Below, piece by piece: positions 48,697 to 58,517 of a stretch of 64,000 nucleotides of DNA; the stretch's first letter is position 1, and every line of letters starts with the position of its first letter. The stretch is from Thermodesulfovibrionia bacterium. GTDB lineage: Bacteria > Nitrospirota > Thermodesulfovibrionia > UBA6902 > BMS3Bbin08. The stretch lies in contig JAUXYI010000012.1 in assembly GCA_030694425.1 (NCBI GenBank), positions 1 through 64,000 on the forward strand. Direction: 5' to 3'. The notes beneath the pieces are model-generated. The model worked only from the letters and a program-made list of their open reading frames with translations. It did no database searches and was not told the origin of the DNA. A program made the translations under genes and the position numbers.

Positions 48697-48948
48697 TTAT
48701 CCTTTTTTAATCCTGAATATTATTTTACCGCCTTCCTGCTTCCTCTCCGTCAATTCGTGTCCTGCCTGATCCAGCATCTGAATTATGGTCTCGGCTGACG
48801 AAGGGTTGTCAAATATCATTTCCAATGTCTCGCCCTCGCCCATCTTTTCAAGAGATTTCTTGCAGTATATCTGGGGATGCGGACAAACATATCCGCATAC
48901 ATCAAGCATATAAGTTCCTTCACCTTTTTTTTCAAATTTCATTGCCAT
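48697..48948 (-). CDS. TusA/YeeD-family sulfur carrier
   Basis: An 83-residue sulfurtransferase of the TusA (SirA) fold. The active Cys lies in the CPxP motif 'DVCGYVCPHPQIYCKKSLEK'. The frame is open to 49104, but the AGGAGG (complement about 48958-48963) and the ATG at 48948 give the family length; the extension would be translated repeat sequence. It lies next to a YeeE/YedE transporter, the same pairing as TsuA-TsuB (YeeE-YeeD), in which the carrier accepts sulfur from imported thiosulfate. Confidence 0.9.
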   Translation of the reverse strand: MAMKFEKKGEGTYMLDVCGYVCPHPQIYCKKSLEKMGEGETLEMIFDNPSSAETIIQMLDQAGHELTERKQEGGKIIFRIKKG

Positions 48949-49039
48949 AAAGAACTTCCTCCTTTTTATTTTAGTGTCAGTGTCATGGTTCGGCAAGCTC
49001 ACCATGACATTGTCACCCTGAGCTTGCCGAAGGGTCACT

Positions 49040-50500
49040 TTAAAATGCTTCCATTTCTTTTGCCATCTTCCTCTCAGACCACCAGTTAAAGAACTTAACT
49101 CCAATAAATGCGCCTGTTACCATGCCTATCCCATAGAGCCATCCGCTTGGGTCGCCTCCGGCAACTCTGATAAAGAAAGCGCCGATATTGCAGCCGAGCG
49201 CAGGTCGTGAACCTATTCCCATCAGCAATCCACCAATAAGTCCCCATGCTATAAGTTCACCTTTAGGCAGTTTAAACTTGAATTCGTTGCTCAATCTCGC
49301 CATAACCATAGCGCCAAAAACTATGCCTAAAGACATCCATAGCGCAGGATTCCGCCAGAGTTCAGGAAGTCCGTTGTTTACGCCAAAGAATATATTATCA
49401 CGCATATCCCAACCGAATTTTTGCAGTATCCACGCACCGAGTTGTGCTTCCTGGCTTGTGATATACCAGTAACCCGGATCAAACACTGTCCCGCCGGTTG
49501 CAACATCAGCAGTATGCCCCATCTTGGTAAGAAGCTTTCCAAAGTTATCAGCTCCAAATTTAAGATGCATCCCTTTCATGACAAATATATGGAGTCCGGC
49601 AGTTATGCCGATCAAAACCCCCATAAGTGTTGTCCTTTTGGATGCTGTTATCATCTTCCACATTCCAGCCAGTTCATCCCCAAAACCGGTTGTCCTGCCC
49701 TTTTCTTTTGTCCTCTTCTTGATAAAGCCTTTCCTTATATAAACAGCATAGATAACACAGAGCAGCGCCAATGCAGGTATGATAGCGGTTATCAGCGAAT
49801 CCGCTATAAAATACTTCCATGCTCCCGGGAGCGCCTCTGACATGGCTTTTGTCCCTGAGAGCTGAACAGACGGCAGATCCCAGATATAGCCGCTGAGATA
49901 AACATCAAACCATGATGTAACCTTTTCAGGAGGGACTGCGCTGGAAGCCGGTATTTCTTTAAGGGCAGATGATGCTATCCATGATTTCGGAAGAAACTTA
50001 TTAAATATCCCTCCAAGGTCAACAAATATTGCCTGCCCGATGGAAAGACCGAAAAACGCTGCAAGAAACGATGTTCCATTGCCCTCGCCTATTTTATAGA
50101 GGGACCCCGATGCACACCCTCCTGCGAGAACCATTCCAACGCCAAAAATCAAACCTGCGATTAGTGTGTGCGGCCCAAAAGGAGCAGGATGGAATGTGCT
50201 CATATTAGTTGAAGCAAGGGTCGCCTGAATAAAACTGAAGAAAACAAGGGCCACAAGGATACCGACAGCCATCCTTGGAACTCCAGCAGCGAACAGGTCC
50301 CTTGAAGCTGAAGCAAAACAAAACCTACCGTACTGCAGCATCATGCCATAAGCAAAACCAAACCAGATATACGGTATCAGATACATGTAGAATACATTTG
50401 CACTGTAGTACATCATACTGATAACAATAAGGACACCGGTTATCGCAAATGCCCAGAGTTTATTTTTTTTATCACTGGTATTTACTGCTTCTATTTCCAT
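49040..50500 (-). CDS. YeeE/YedE (TsuA-type) thiosulfate/sulfur transporter
   Basis: A 486-residue polytopic inner-membrane protein with two YeeE/YedE halves. Each half keeps conserved cysteine motifs thought to hand on sulfur: 'QYGRFCFASASRDL', 'GGCASGSLYKIGEGN' and 'RPALGCNIGAFFIRVAGGDP'. About ten transmembrane helices. Well-studied relatives import thiosulfate. The neighbouring TusA-like carrier and the exported rhodanese make thiosulfate, or a related sulfane-sulfur compound, the likely substrate. Gap to the rhodanese gene is 26 bp. Confidence 0.92.
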   Translation of the reverse strand: MEIEAVNTSDKKNKLWAFAITGVLIVISMMYYSANVFYMYLIPYIWFGFAYGMMLQYGRFCFASASRDLFAAGVPRMAVGILVALVFFSFIQATLASTNMSTFHPAPFGPHTLIAGLIFGVGMVLAGGCASGSLYKIGEGNGTSFLAAFFGLSIGQAIFVDLGGIFNKFLPKSWIASSALKEIPASSAVPPEKVTSWFDVYLSGYIWDLPSVQLSGTKAMSEALPGAWKYFIADSLITAIIPALALLCVIYAVYIRKGFIKKRTKEKGRTTGFGDELAGMWKMITASKRTTLMGVLIGITAGLHIFVMKGMHLKFGADNFGKLLTKMGHTADVATGGTVFDPGYWYITSQEAQLGAWILQKFGWDMRDNIFFGVNNGLPELWRNPALWMSLGIVFGAMVMARLSNEFKFKLPKGELIAWGLIGGLLMGIGSRPALGCNIGAFFIRVAGGDPSGWLYGIGMVTGAFIGVKFFNWWSERKMAKEMEAF

Positions 50501-50526
50501 AGCGCTACTACCTCCATTTTTAATTT

Positions 50527-51603
50527 TTACCTTGGCCCGCTTACCCTGGGTAAGCTGTCATCGTTGCCATATACAATCCAACTGTCATGATAAATAGCTA
50601 TATCTTTGAACCCAAGAAGCCTGAGCACAAAATAACTGAATGAAATCCTGTTTGCTATGTAGCAGTAAAGGACTGTTTTCTTATTTTTGTCTAATGGCAG
50701 ATACATCTTGTCAAGCTTCTCTATTGGTTTTAGTTTAAGGGTTTTCATATCAGCAAACTGCAGAAAGTGAGGCACATTAAGAACGGTATTGGGAATACGG
50801 CCGGAGTGAGTCACGGCTTTTGCCAGAAAATGTCCCGGAGGCGATACAGCCTTGCCGAGATATTCATCAATAAGCCTTGAATCAACAAGCTGAACATCCT
50901 TTATTTCTCCTCTTGCTATCTTTGCTGCTTCATCTGTTGTTGCAAGTTTGCTGCTTATTATCTTAGCCTTAAAATCTGATGGGGGAAGTTTACTTTCTTT
51001 CTGCTCAACTGATTTCCCTTCAGCAACCCATGCATCAAAACCGCCATCAAGGATTCTGACATCCTTATGTCCGAGATATTCCAGCGTGAAAAATGGAACT
51101 GCGTGGTAGCCCGGAAGGATGTCCGTGCGGTCGCTGTACACCACCACAGTTTTGTCATGGGTGATGCCGGCACGCGCAAAGAGTTTTTCCAGATATTCAA
51201 TCGGCTTCATGCTCAAGCTGGCTATCAGGGTTTTTTTGTCAAGTTTTCCGTCTTCTATAGCCTGTCTGATGGGTTCAAAGTCATAATCGGACTTCATCTT
51301 TCCTACTATAGGAATTATCTTTTCAGTATCTCTGATAAGCACATGGCAGCGGGCTCCGAGACTGATAGCACCGGGAATGTGTCCATCATTGTATGATTCC
51401 TTGTCCCTGCAGTCAAGCACAACCCATTTCCCCATATTCGTTTCTATATCTGTAGGTGTTACCAACAAGTGAGGATTGGGCTGTACCTGCTCAGGCTTCG
51501 GTTTACATCCAGGTCCGATTATAATCAACAGCAAAGCAATAACAAAAAATAGCGAACTTCTATTACGCATCATCTTAAACATTAGATTTTTCTTTACTTC
51601 CAC
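50527..51603 (-). CDS. Double-domain rhodanese-like lipoprotein
   Basis: A 358-residue exported sulfurtransferase. The signal peptide ends in a lipobox ('VIALLLIIIGPGCKPKPEQ'), so it is probably membrane-anchored. The first rhodanese domain ('WVVLDCRDKESYNDGHIPGA') has 'VVVYSDRTDILPG' where the active loop should be, with no Cys, so it is a structural domain. The second domain has the active cysteine in 'TVLYCYIANRISFSYFVLRL'. The loop C-Y-I-A-N-R is unusual compared with the CxxGxR of thiosulfate sulfurtransferases. It precedes the YeeE/YedE transporter gene in the operon and could present sulfur to it. Confidence 0.88.
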   Translation of the reverse strand: MEVKKNLMFKMMRNRSSLFFVIALLLIIIGPGCKPKPEQVQPNPHLLVTPTDIETNMGKWVVLDCRDKESYNDGHIPGAISLGARCHVLIRDTEKIIPIVGKMKSDYDFEPIRQAIEDGKLDKKTLIASLSMKPIEYLEKLFARAGITHDKTVVVYSDRTDILPGYHAVPFFTLEYLGHKDVRILDGGFDAWVAEGKSVEQKESKLPPSDFKAKIISSKLATTDEAAKIARGEIKDVQLVDSRLIDEYLGKAVSPPGHFLAKAVTHSGRIPNTVLNVPHFLQFADMKTLKLKPIEKLDKMYLPLDKNKKTVLYCYIANRISFSYFVLRLLGFKDIAIYHDSWIVYGNDDSLPRVSGPR

Positions 51604-51849
51604 CTTATCCCTCCTTGTCGTTTGATATTGATTATTTTTGCAATACCTTGAAATTCAAGATATTGTGGGAATCTCATTATTCATAAAACCACCCTTTTTA
51701 TTTCTTGTGACAGTGACAATATCAATAACAAAAAAATTAAATAATTGTCAACTTAAATTTTCCTTTTCATATATAAAATTTTGTTATAAAATCATAACAG
51801 AACAGGTTGTTTGTGAAAAAGGCAGAGCAGTGACAGTAAAAAAAGATAT

Positions 51850-52068
51850 ATGGACGAAATTAAAGAGATAAAACCTTCCACAAGGGTAGTGGATATTATC
51901 AGCAACTTTCCAGAGCTTGCCGATTACTTTCTGAATCTGGGTATCTGCGGCTGCGGGTATAAGTGGGAAAGTGATTATTACTGGACGCTGGAGAGGGTAG
52001 CAAAGGAGAAAGGCTTAGACCTCAAGGCACTCCTTGAAGGCCTGAATAAAAAGATAAAATCATCTTAA
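51850..52068 (+). CDS. DUF1858/ScdA-N-like small protein
   Basis: A 72-residue protein: 'DEIKEIKPSTRVVDIISNFP' and 'DYFLNLGICGCGYKWE' followed by 'WTLERVAKEKGLDLKALLEG'. This is the pattern of DUF1858/ScdA-N helical domains, which have a conserved 'GIxCxGC'-like cysteine site here as GICGCG. Relatives are linked to FeS, nitric-oxide or sulfur stress, but no function is established for the free domain. It is transcribed opposite to the sulfur genes and its last codons overlap the convergent glycosyltransferase gene. Confidence 0.8.
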   Translation: MDEIKEIKPSTRVVDIISNFPELADYFLNLGICGCGYKWESDYYWTLERVAKEKGLDLKALLEGLNKKIKSS

Positions 52069-53804
52069 TAGTATACAGTTACAATTGTCCTGTACTGAAA
52101 TATATCCTCTGAGATTTTAAAGACCCTGAAATGGTGGTATCCTTTTATCTTCTGTGAAATATAATCTGGAGGGTTTGTCTCTAAATCATCGGATATTATC
52201 ACCACAGCCCTTGCTGAATCTTCACTGCCGCCAGCATAATAGGCTGGATTTTTATATGCCCATGTAAACCTTAAAGGAGATTTTTCAATCTCCTCTGGGG
52301 ATTGGTAAAAGGCTGGCTCATAATAATAGATAATTCTTTTTGAAGTAAAGAGGTCAAGGATAGGCACTGAAGCCGCCTGATTAACAACTTGATTTGCTGA
52401 AGATATGGTTAAAACCTCTATATTTGCCGCGTCAATGGCATTTAAAAACATCCCGGCATTTTTTAGATTTACATAACTCGTTCTTTGTAAAAAAGGCAAA
52501 TATGTAAAAATTGCTATAACCAGCGAGGACATTACAGCACACGAAACAATAAATTTTCTGATTTCTTTGTTTTTGATTTCTTGCAGCCCGTAAGAAGCCA
52601 ATAGCGCAAACATGGGAAATGTTACCATGATGTAGCGTATCCTTTTTATCTGGAGCAAAACCACAATGAATACCAGGCAGCCTGCAATCAGGTATTTTAA
52701 ATCTTTTTTCCTGAAAGCCGCGTAAATTGAGTATAATGCTGCAATTGTTATAAAAGGATGTATCTGATAAAAAAATGAGGAAAGAAAACTCTCTCCCCAT
52801 CGCTTTAAACCCGGCTTTTGATATTCCTGCAAAAACTTGATTTGCCCTGAAATAACATCAAACTTAAATAAGATTACAACTCCGATAAAAAAACCAGCTA
52901 TCAGGATAATTAATGCAGTACGGTAAATATAATTACGAATTCGGAATTCAGAGGCAACAAATCCCCCTTCACCCCCCTTTACTACAGGGGGAAAGGGGGG
53001 ATTTGAGCCTTTTAGCAAGTAAACAATAAATATAACAGCCAAAACAGATAGCATCAGCCATGTTGAATACTTGGAGAAAAAGGCGAGGAATACAGTAATA
53101 GATGAAATAACAATCCATACCCCTCCTCTATTCATAGCCTTAATAAAAGTAAAAATCAGAAGTGTAAGTAAAAACATAGTGGGGATATCAACAAGCATGA
53201 GCGGCACCTGCGTAAAAAGGTAAGGCATTCCTAACAATGCTATGCCAGCAAAAAAACCCGTCTCCTCGTCCCAGAGTATCTTCCCTATCTTGTAGGTAAG
53301 GACAACAGTCATTGAGAATAGAAAGGTTGTGAATATCTGGATGTAAAGCCTGGATTCTCCTAAGAACTTAAAAATCAAACCGTATAAAAAAGGTACAAGG
53401 GGCAGGTCTGTCCATGCATTAATGCCTCTGCCCCATTCCTGTAAAAAATATTTTATTCCGTATATTTCAAGATGCTTCGCCTGGGTAAAATATCTTGAAA
53501 CATCTACAATAACCTCTGGTTCTTTCCAGAAAAACACACATGCTATAAATGAGGAAAAAAAAAGGAATAAAGACGGGTTGCGCTCAGGGAATGCAGATTT
53601 TGAAAATAAATAAGCAGCGATTATTCCAAAAACTATAATAAGAAATATCCTGTTTATATCTACACCGATAAATGTCCACTGCCAGCTTGTGAGCCTGTTG
53701 TCATCAGCGGTTCGGAAGATAAAGAGGAGGAGAAATACAATAAAAGTAAGCAGTGTGATTAAAACATAGTAAGCTTTTTGAGACGATGAGGCATTATTAC
53801 GCAT
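52065..53804 (-). CDS. ArnT/PMT-type membrane glycosyltransferase (GT39-like)
   Basis: A large polytopic protein using lipid-linked sugars. About 11-12 hydrophobic helices follow the N-terminal 'AYYVLITLLTFIVFLLLFIF'. 'FYGLIFKFLGESRLYIQIFT' and 'YLFTQVPLMLVDIPTMFLLT' are typical of the ArnT/PMT fold, with the catalytic acidic loop near 'VDVSRYFTQAKHLEIYG'. The open frame begins at 53858, but the first 18 residues are repeat-derived; I use the ATG at 53804 (580 residues). A dispersed repeat is inserted in frame around residue 280 ('SNPPFPPVVKGGEGGF'), in a loop between helices. Confidence 0.82.
   Translation of the reverse strand: MRNNASSSQKAYYVLITLLTFIVFLLLFIFRTADDNRLTSWQWTFIGVDINRIFLIIVFGIIAAYLFSKSAFPERNPSLFLFFSSFIACVFFWKEPEVIVDVSRYFTQAKHLEIYGIKYFLQEWGRGINAWTDLPLVPFLYGLIFKFLGESRLYIQIFTTFLFSMTVVLTYKIGKILWDEETGFFAGIALLGMPYLFTQVPLMLVDIPTMFLLTLLIFTFIKAMNRGGVWIVISSITVFLAFFSKYSTWLMLSVLAVIFIVYLLKGSNPPFPPVVKGGEGGFVASEFRIRNYIYRTALIILIAGFFIGVVILFKFDVISGQIKFLQEYQKPGLKRWGESFLSSFFYQIHPFITIAALYSIYAAFRKKDLKYLIAGCLVFIVVLLQIKRIRYIMVTFPMFALLASYGLQEIKNKEIRKFIVSCAVMSSLVIAIFTYLPFLQRTSYVNLKNAGMFLNAIDAANIEVLTISSANQVVNQAASVPILDLFTSKRIIYYYEPAFYQSPEEIEKSPLRFTWAYKNPAYYAGGSEDSARAVVIISDDLETNPPDYISQKIKGYHHFRVFKISEDIFQYRTIVTVYY
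52960..53005. repeat. CCCCCTTCACCCCCC repeat in frame within the GT39-like gene
   Basis: atcccccttcaccccccttt, then actacagggggaaagggggg and att: inverted ends around a short loop. The adjacent acgaattcggaattcagagg (52934 on) is another repeat-like stretch, also in frame. Confidence 0.82.
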
Positions 53805-53819
53805 TACCAGGTGTAGGGT

Positions 53820-53945
53820 TCGAGGATTCTCGCCTCGGCGAGCCGCATGAGGAGACAAGGATTCGAGGGTTCAAAAGACCGTAGAGCGTACTGCGTAATG
53901 CGTTTTAACGCCGTACTCAGTACGCTGTACTCATTACGAATTTAC
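53820..53945. repeat. Mixed dispersed repeats between the GT39-like and TusB-like genes
   Basis: gaggattctcgcctcggcga and gtactgcgtaatgcgtttta followed by gtactcagtacgctgtactc. The TGCGTAATGCG unit is also found within larC. Confidence 0.55.
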
Positions 53946-53965
53946 TTGTCCCCTTGAACACTTTT

Positions 53966-54136
53966 CTACCATGAGATTACCTTATCATGAAAAAATATCT
54001 CATCAATAATAGCGTCATATGATACGTCTTTTTTTGAAAGATTAATAACCTTTACATTATGTTCTTTTGATTGAACATCTATCACCTTTTTTGATAAATC
54101 CGTTGAGCCGTCATTTAATATATGGAGAATCTTCAT
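53966..54136 (-). CDS. Tiny TusB/DsrH-like protein
   Basis: A 56-residue frame: 'MKILHILNDGSTDLSKKVID', 'VQSKEHNVKVINLSKKDVSY', 'DAIIDEIFFHDKVISW'. An excellent SD (AAGGAGG, 5 bases before the ATG) supports translation. The pattern (hydrophobic first strand, final 'D.VISW') resembles TusB/DsrH and short DsrE-fold subunits, though it is shorter than the usual 90-100 residues and I see no cysteine. It lies 62 bp after a DsrE-like gene. It may form a small sulfur-relay complex with that protein. Confidence 0.6.
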   Translation of the reverse strand: MKILHILNDGSTDLSKKVIDVQSKEHNVKVINLSKKDVSYDAIIDEIFFHDKVISW

Positions 54137-54198
54137 ACTGCCTCCTTGAAATAATTAAACTCTTTAAACTGTTCAAACCGTTTGAACCGTTCAAGCGC

Positions 54199-54501
54199 CT
54201 ACAGCACAATGACCCTGTCAGCATTATGGTTCATTGTTGCATTATCAAACTGACTTCCGCACACTACCTGAGAAGGGATCCCCTCTTTGGAAACCCCTGC
54301 TTTTCCAGCGCTGTGGTCACAAAATCCCATACGAACACCCGATTTACTACAAAGACCTGTCACAGAAGGACTGCTAAGGAGTTTAACACCGTCATCCATC
54401 ATAAAAATAATTACTTCATGCCCTTTGGAAACAGCAGCATTTGTAAGACCTATTATATCCTGTGGATGTTTGTCTGTATTAACAAGAATACCCAGTTTCA
54501 T
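54199..54501 (-). CDS. DsrE-family sulfur-relay-like protein
   Basis: A 100-residue DsrE/F-fold protein: 'MKLGILVNTDKHPQDIIGLT', 'AAVSKGHEVIIFMMDDGVKL', then cysteines in 'VTGLCSKSGVRMGFCDHSAG' and 'IPSQVVCGSQFDNATMNHNA'. The placement of Cys before the final helix fits a sulfur carrier of the DsrE group. It lies between a rhodanese gene and the tiny TusB-like gene, all on the minus strand, which suggests persulfide transfer from the rhodanese to this protein (inference). Confidence 0.82.
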   Translation of the reverse strand: MKLGILVNTDKHPQDIIGLTNAAVSKGHEVIIFMMDDGVKLLSSPSVTGLCSKSGVRMGFCDHSAGKAGVSKEGIPSQVVCGSQFDNATMNHNADRVIVL

Positions 54502-54531
54502 AAACTCAACCTCCCTTTTTATTTAACGCAC

Positions 54532-55485
54532 TTATTTTTCTGCAGGATATTTTGCAGGGTCTAACCTATTACCCCATTCACCCCATGAACCTACATAATT
54601 CCTGACTTTTGGATAACCTAAGATATATTTAAGCACAAAATGTGTATCTGAAGCGCGCACGCCGCCCTGGCAGTAGACTATAATTTCTTTGTCTTTTGTA
54701 ACCCCTTTTGACTCATAGGCGGTTTTTAAATCACTAACCGATTTAAAGGTTCCATCATCATTAAGATTGGTAGGATAAAAATTAAGATTGATAGCGCTTG
54801 GAATATGTCCTGTCCTTTTATTGCCCATCGTTGTATCTGTTCCTTTATATTCTTCTACACCACGGGCATCTACTATCGCAACCTTTGGGTTTTTAAGATT
54901 TTGTAATACATAAACTGCGTCTGCCATTATAGACTCATCAGGCATTGCTTTATATTTTGCAGGTGTTATTTTTGCTGGCTCTCCTGTTGTTGGACGATTT
55001 TCACTTGCCCATTTTGTAATTCCGCCATTCAGGTAGCTCACATTTTTGTGACCATTATACTTCATAAGCCAGAACGCAGTAGCAATAAACGGATTTCCAC
55101 CCCCTGCACCATATATCACAACATGGGTATCATTGCTAATACCAAGGTTACCCATTAGAGACTCAAATTTCGCTTTGTCTGGAACTGCACCGCCATCTCC
55201 CAGCGCACCCATAAGACTACCGATATCAAGATATACAGAGCCAGTAATATGTTTTTTGTCAAAGTTTGCTTTATCATCCTGGACCATACTGGCTACATAT
55301 GCAAGGCTAATCTCTGGTTTTTTAAGATTCTCTGCAAGCCACTGGGTTTCTACAAGAGCGGGTATGCCATTAGCAAAAGCATTTTGATATCCTGAAAACA
55401 GACATAAGAAAAAGAACACCGTAAAAAGAACTGTTATAATTTTCCTGCTAAAAACCGCCCTCTTCCCCCTGCTAAATTCATGCAT
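54532..55485 (-). CDS. Exported thiosulfate/3-mercaptopyruvate sulfurtransferase
   Basis: A 317-residue double rhodanese with an N-terminal signal segment ('IITVLFTVFFFLCLFSGYQN', AFA cleavage site). The first domain is inactive ('DTHVVIYGAGGGNPFIATAF', no loop cysteine). The second has the active loop 'EIIVYCQGGVRASDTHFVLK' (CQGGVR), close to the CRKGVT/CGSGVT loops of known thiosulfate and mercaptopyruvate enzymes. It is predicted periplasmic. First gene of a rhodanese-DsrE-TusB-like run. Confidence 0.93.
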   Translation of the reverse strand: MHEFSRGKRAVFSRKIITVLFTVFFFLCLFSGYQNAFANGIPALVETQWLAENLKKPEISLAYVASMVQDDKANFDKKHITGSVYLDIGSLMGALGDGGAVPDKAKFESLMGNLGISNDTHVVIYGAGGGNPFIATAFWLMKYNGHKNVSYLNGGITKWASENRPTTGEPAKITPAKYKAMPDESIMADAVYVLQNLKNPKVAIVDARGVEEYKGTDTTMGNKRTGHIPSAINLNFYPTNLNDDGTFKSVSDLKTAYESKGVTKDKEIIVYCQGGVRASDTHFVLKYILGYPKVRNYVGSWGEWGNRLDPAKYPAEK

Positions 55486-55626
55486 TGCTTATACCTCCTT
55501 AATTATTAAAATATGCCTTGCTTTAATATGGCAAGGTTATTTCTGTTTTTTTAAAATGTTGCTTTAATATTAAGAAAACATACAAAGGTATTCTATGTCA
55601 AGTGCTTAATGTTAATATAATTTATT

Positions 55627-56562
55627 ATGAAAAAGACTACTTATATTGTTAGCCATGAAGTCAAAATCGAAAGGCTTGACACTTTTATTCCTTTAAAAAG
55701 CGGATTATCCCGTTCGCATGTTCAAAAACTTATAAAACAAGGGCTCGTTATAGTTAATTCAAGGATAGAGAAGGTCAGTTACAAAGTAAAAAATGGGGAT
55801 CGCATAGAATTAACTATCCCTGATGAGCCTGAAAGTCCACTCGTACCTGAAGACATTCCATTAGATGTTATTTATGAAGATGAACATATCATAATTATTA
55901 ACAAACCACCCAAGATGATTGTACATCCTGCTGCAGGGCATAAAAGCGGAACCCTTATAAATGCTTTAATTTATAGATGCGGAAAACTTGCTTCAATTGG
56001 CGCGCCTTTACGGCCTGGCATAGTTCATCGTCTTGATAAAGACACTTCCGGAATAATAGTTATTGCGAAAGATGACGCAGCGTATTTAAATCTCTGCAAA
56101 CAATTTGAGGAAAGGAAAGTTGAAAAACATTATCTTGCGCTTTTATATGGCACTTTAAAAAAAGACAAAGAAGAAATAAACACTCCCATAGGCAGGGCTA
56201 TTGCAGATAGAAAGAAAATGTCCACAAAAACAAGAAAAGGTAAAGAGGCTGTTACTCAGTTTGAGGTAATTAAAAGATTTAAATCAGCTACCATGGTAAA
56301 GATTAAAATTATCACGGGCAGAACCCACCAGATAAGAGTCCATTTTGCAGCATCAGGGCATTCGGTATTAGGAGATAAAATATACGGTAAGAAAACCAAT
56401 ATAAAATTCGCACAAAAAACTATTAATTTCAGCCGCCAGATGCTCCATGCGCAAAGCCTGAAATTTAAACACCCTATAGATGGGCGTCCCTTAGAATTTA
56501 CAACGCCAATACCAAAAGATATTGAAACAGCAATTAAAGAACTTAACGAAGAATCAACCTGA
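55627..56562 (+). CDS. rluD: 23S rRNA pseudouridine synthase, RluD/RluA family
   Basis: A 311-residue pseudouridine synthase. The N-terminal S4 RNA-binding domain ('LDTFIPLKSGLSRSHVQKLI', 'QGLVIVNSRIEKVSYKVKNG') and the RluA catalytic domain with Asp in 'RPGIVHRLDKDTSGIIVIAK' are both present. 'GRTHQIRVHFAASGHSVLGD' is the conserved later motif. The S4 domain and length fit RluD, which modifies helix 69 of 23S rRNA. Confidence 0.92.
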   Translation: MKKTTYIVSHEVKIERLDTFIPLKSGLSRSHVQKLIKQGLVIVNSRIEKVSYKVKNGDRIELTIPDEPESPLVPEDIPLDVIYEDEHIIIINKPPKMIVHPAAGHKSGTLINALIYRCGKLASIGAPLRPGIVHRLDKDTSGIIVIAKDDAAYLNLCKQFEERKVEKHYLALLYGTLKKDKEEINTPIGRAIADRKKMSTKTRKGKEAVTQFEVIKRFKSATMVKIKIITGRTHQIRVHFAASGHSVLGDKIYGKKTNIKFAQKTINFSRQMLHAQSLKFKHPIDGRPLEFTTPIPKDIETAIKELNEEST

Positions 56563-56599
56563 AATGTTGTAATCGCCCTCCGAAACCTTGACTTTTTAG

Positions 56600-57955
<1,356 letters not shown>

Positions 57956-57960
57956 GTACA

Positions 57961-58048
57961 TGGCGGAGGAGGTAGGATTCGAACCCACGGTACCTTGCGG
58001 TACAACGGTTTTCAAGACCGCCGCCATCGGCCACTCGGCCACTCCTCC
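57961..58048 (-). tRNA. tRNA-Ser (anticodon TGA)
   Basis: Minus strand: acceptor GGAGGAG pairs with CTCCTCC; the D arm begins GGCCGAGTGGCC; the anticodon stem-loop GGCGGTCTTGAAAACCGTT-like region has TGA flanked by T and A; a long variable arm (TTGTACCGCAAGGTACCG) marks a class II tRNA; the T loop is GGGTTCGAATCC. CCA is encoded at the 3' end (complement 57961-57963). Confidence 0.95.
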
Positions 58049-58437
58049 AATCCATCATTAAAAGAAATCATTTATCAGTAGTTATTAATTTTAATATAAA
58101 AGCACAAAAAATGATAATAACTTGATAAAAGTTTACCGTTCATAATCTTTTTTATATTCTACGAAGATTGTTTTTTTATAAATATACTTTATGTTGCCTA
58201 TCCTAACACCTTCGTGAGACAAAAGCGGGCTTTTTGAATTTTTGATTTGTAGTTTGACTATGGGAGCTTAGGCTCAAGCAGCCAAGGATATAGGTCGTAT
58301 TCTTTTTTCCCAAAGGTTTTTCAGAGATAATAAGATTAATTAAACAAGCTTGAGCTAAAGAATAATCTTAAGAGGTGACTTGCCCTTAAAGGAAAAAGAT
58401 AAAAAGAGTTTTTTATTTTCCCTGTGTCAGTAATTTT
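58049..58437 (+). other. Non-coding stretch upstream of the cytochrome gene
   Basis: About 390 bp without a credible gene. It contains 'gggagcttaggctcaagcag' (an imperfect GAGCTTAGGCTC palindrome near 58264) and 'aacaagcttgagctaaagaa' (58344 on). I see no recognisable riboswitch. Nothing else identified. Confidence 0.4.
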
Positions 58438-58438
58438 A

Positions 58439-58468
58439 TTGACACATTCAATACGTTTTTTCTAAAAT
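58439..58468 (+). promoter_or_regulatory. Sigma-70 promoter of the tetrahaem cytochrome gene
   Basis: TTGACA (58439-58444), 18-bp spacer, TAAAAT (58463-58468). The SD AAGGAGGAG at 58501 precedes the ATG at 58518. Confidence 0.72.
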
Positions 58469-58517
58469 ATTCAGTAGAAATTAAGATTTAAATATCTATT
58501 TAAAGGAGGAGAAAAGG

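Noticed and set aside
48949-49104. N-terminal extension of the TusA-like gene
   Set aside because: The extension overlaps the transporter gene and is repeat-derived (caccctgagcttgccgaagg). The AGGAGG before 48948 and the family length favour the short form.
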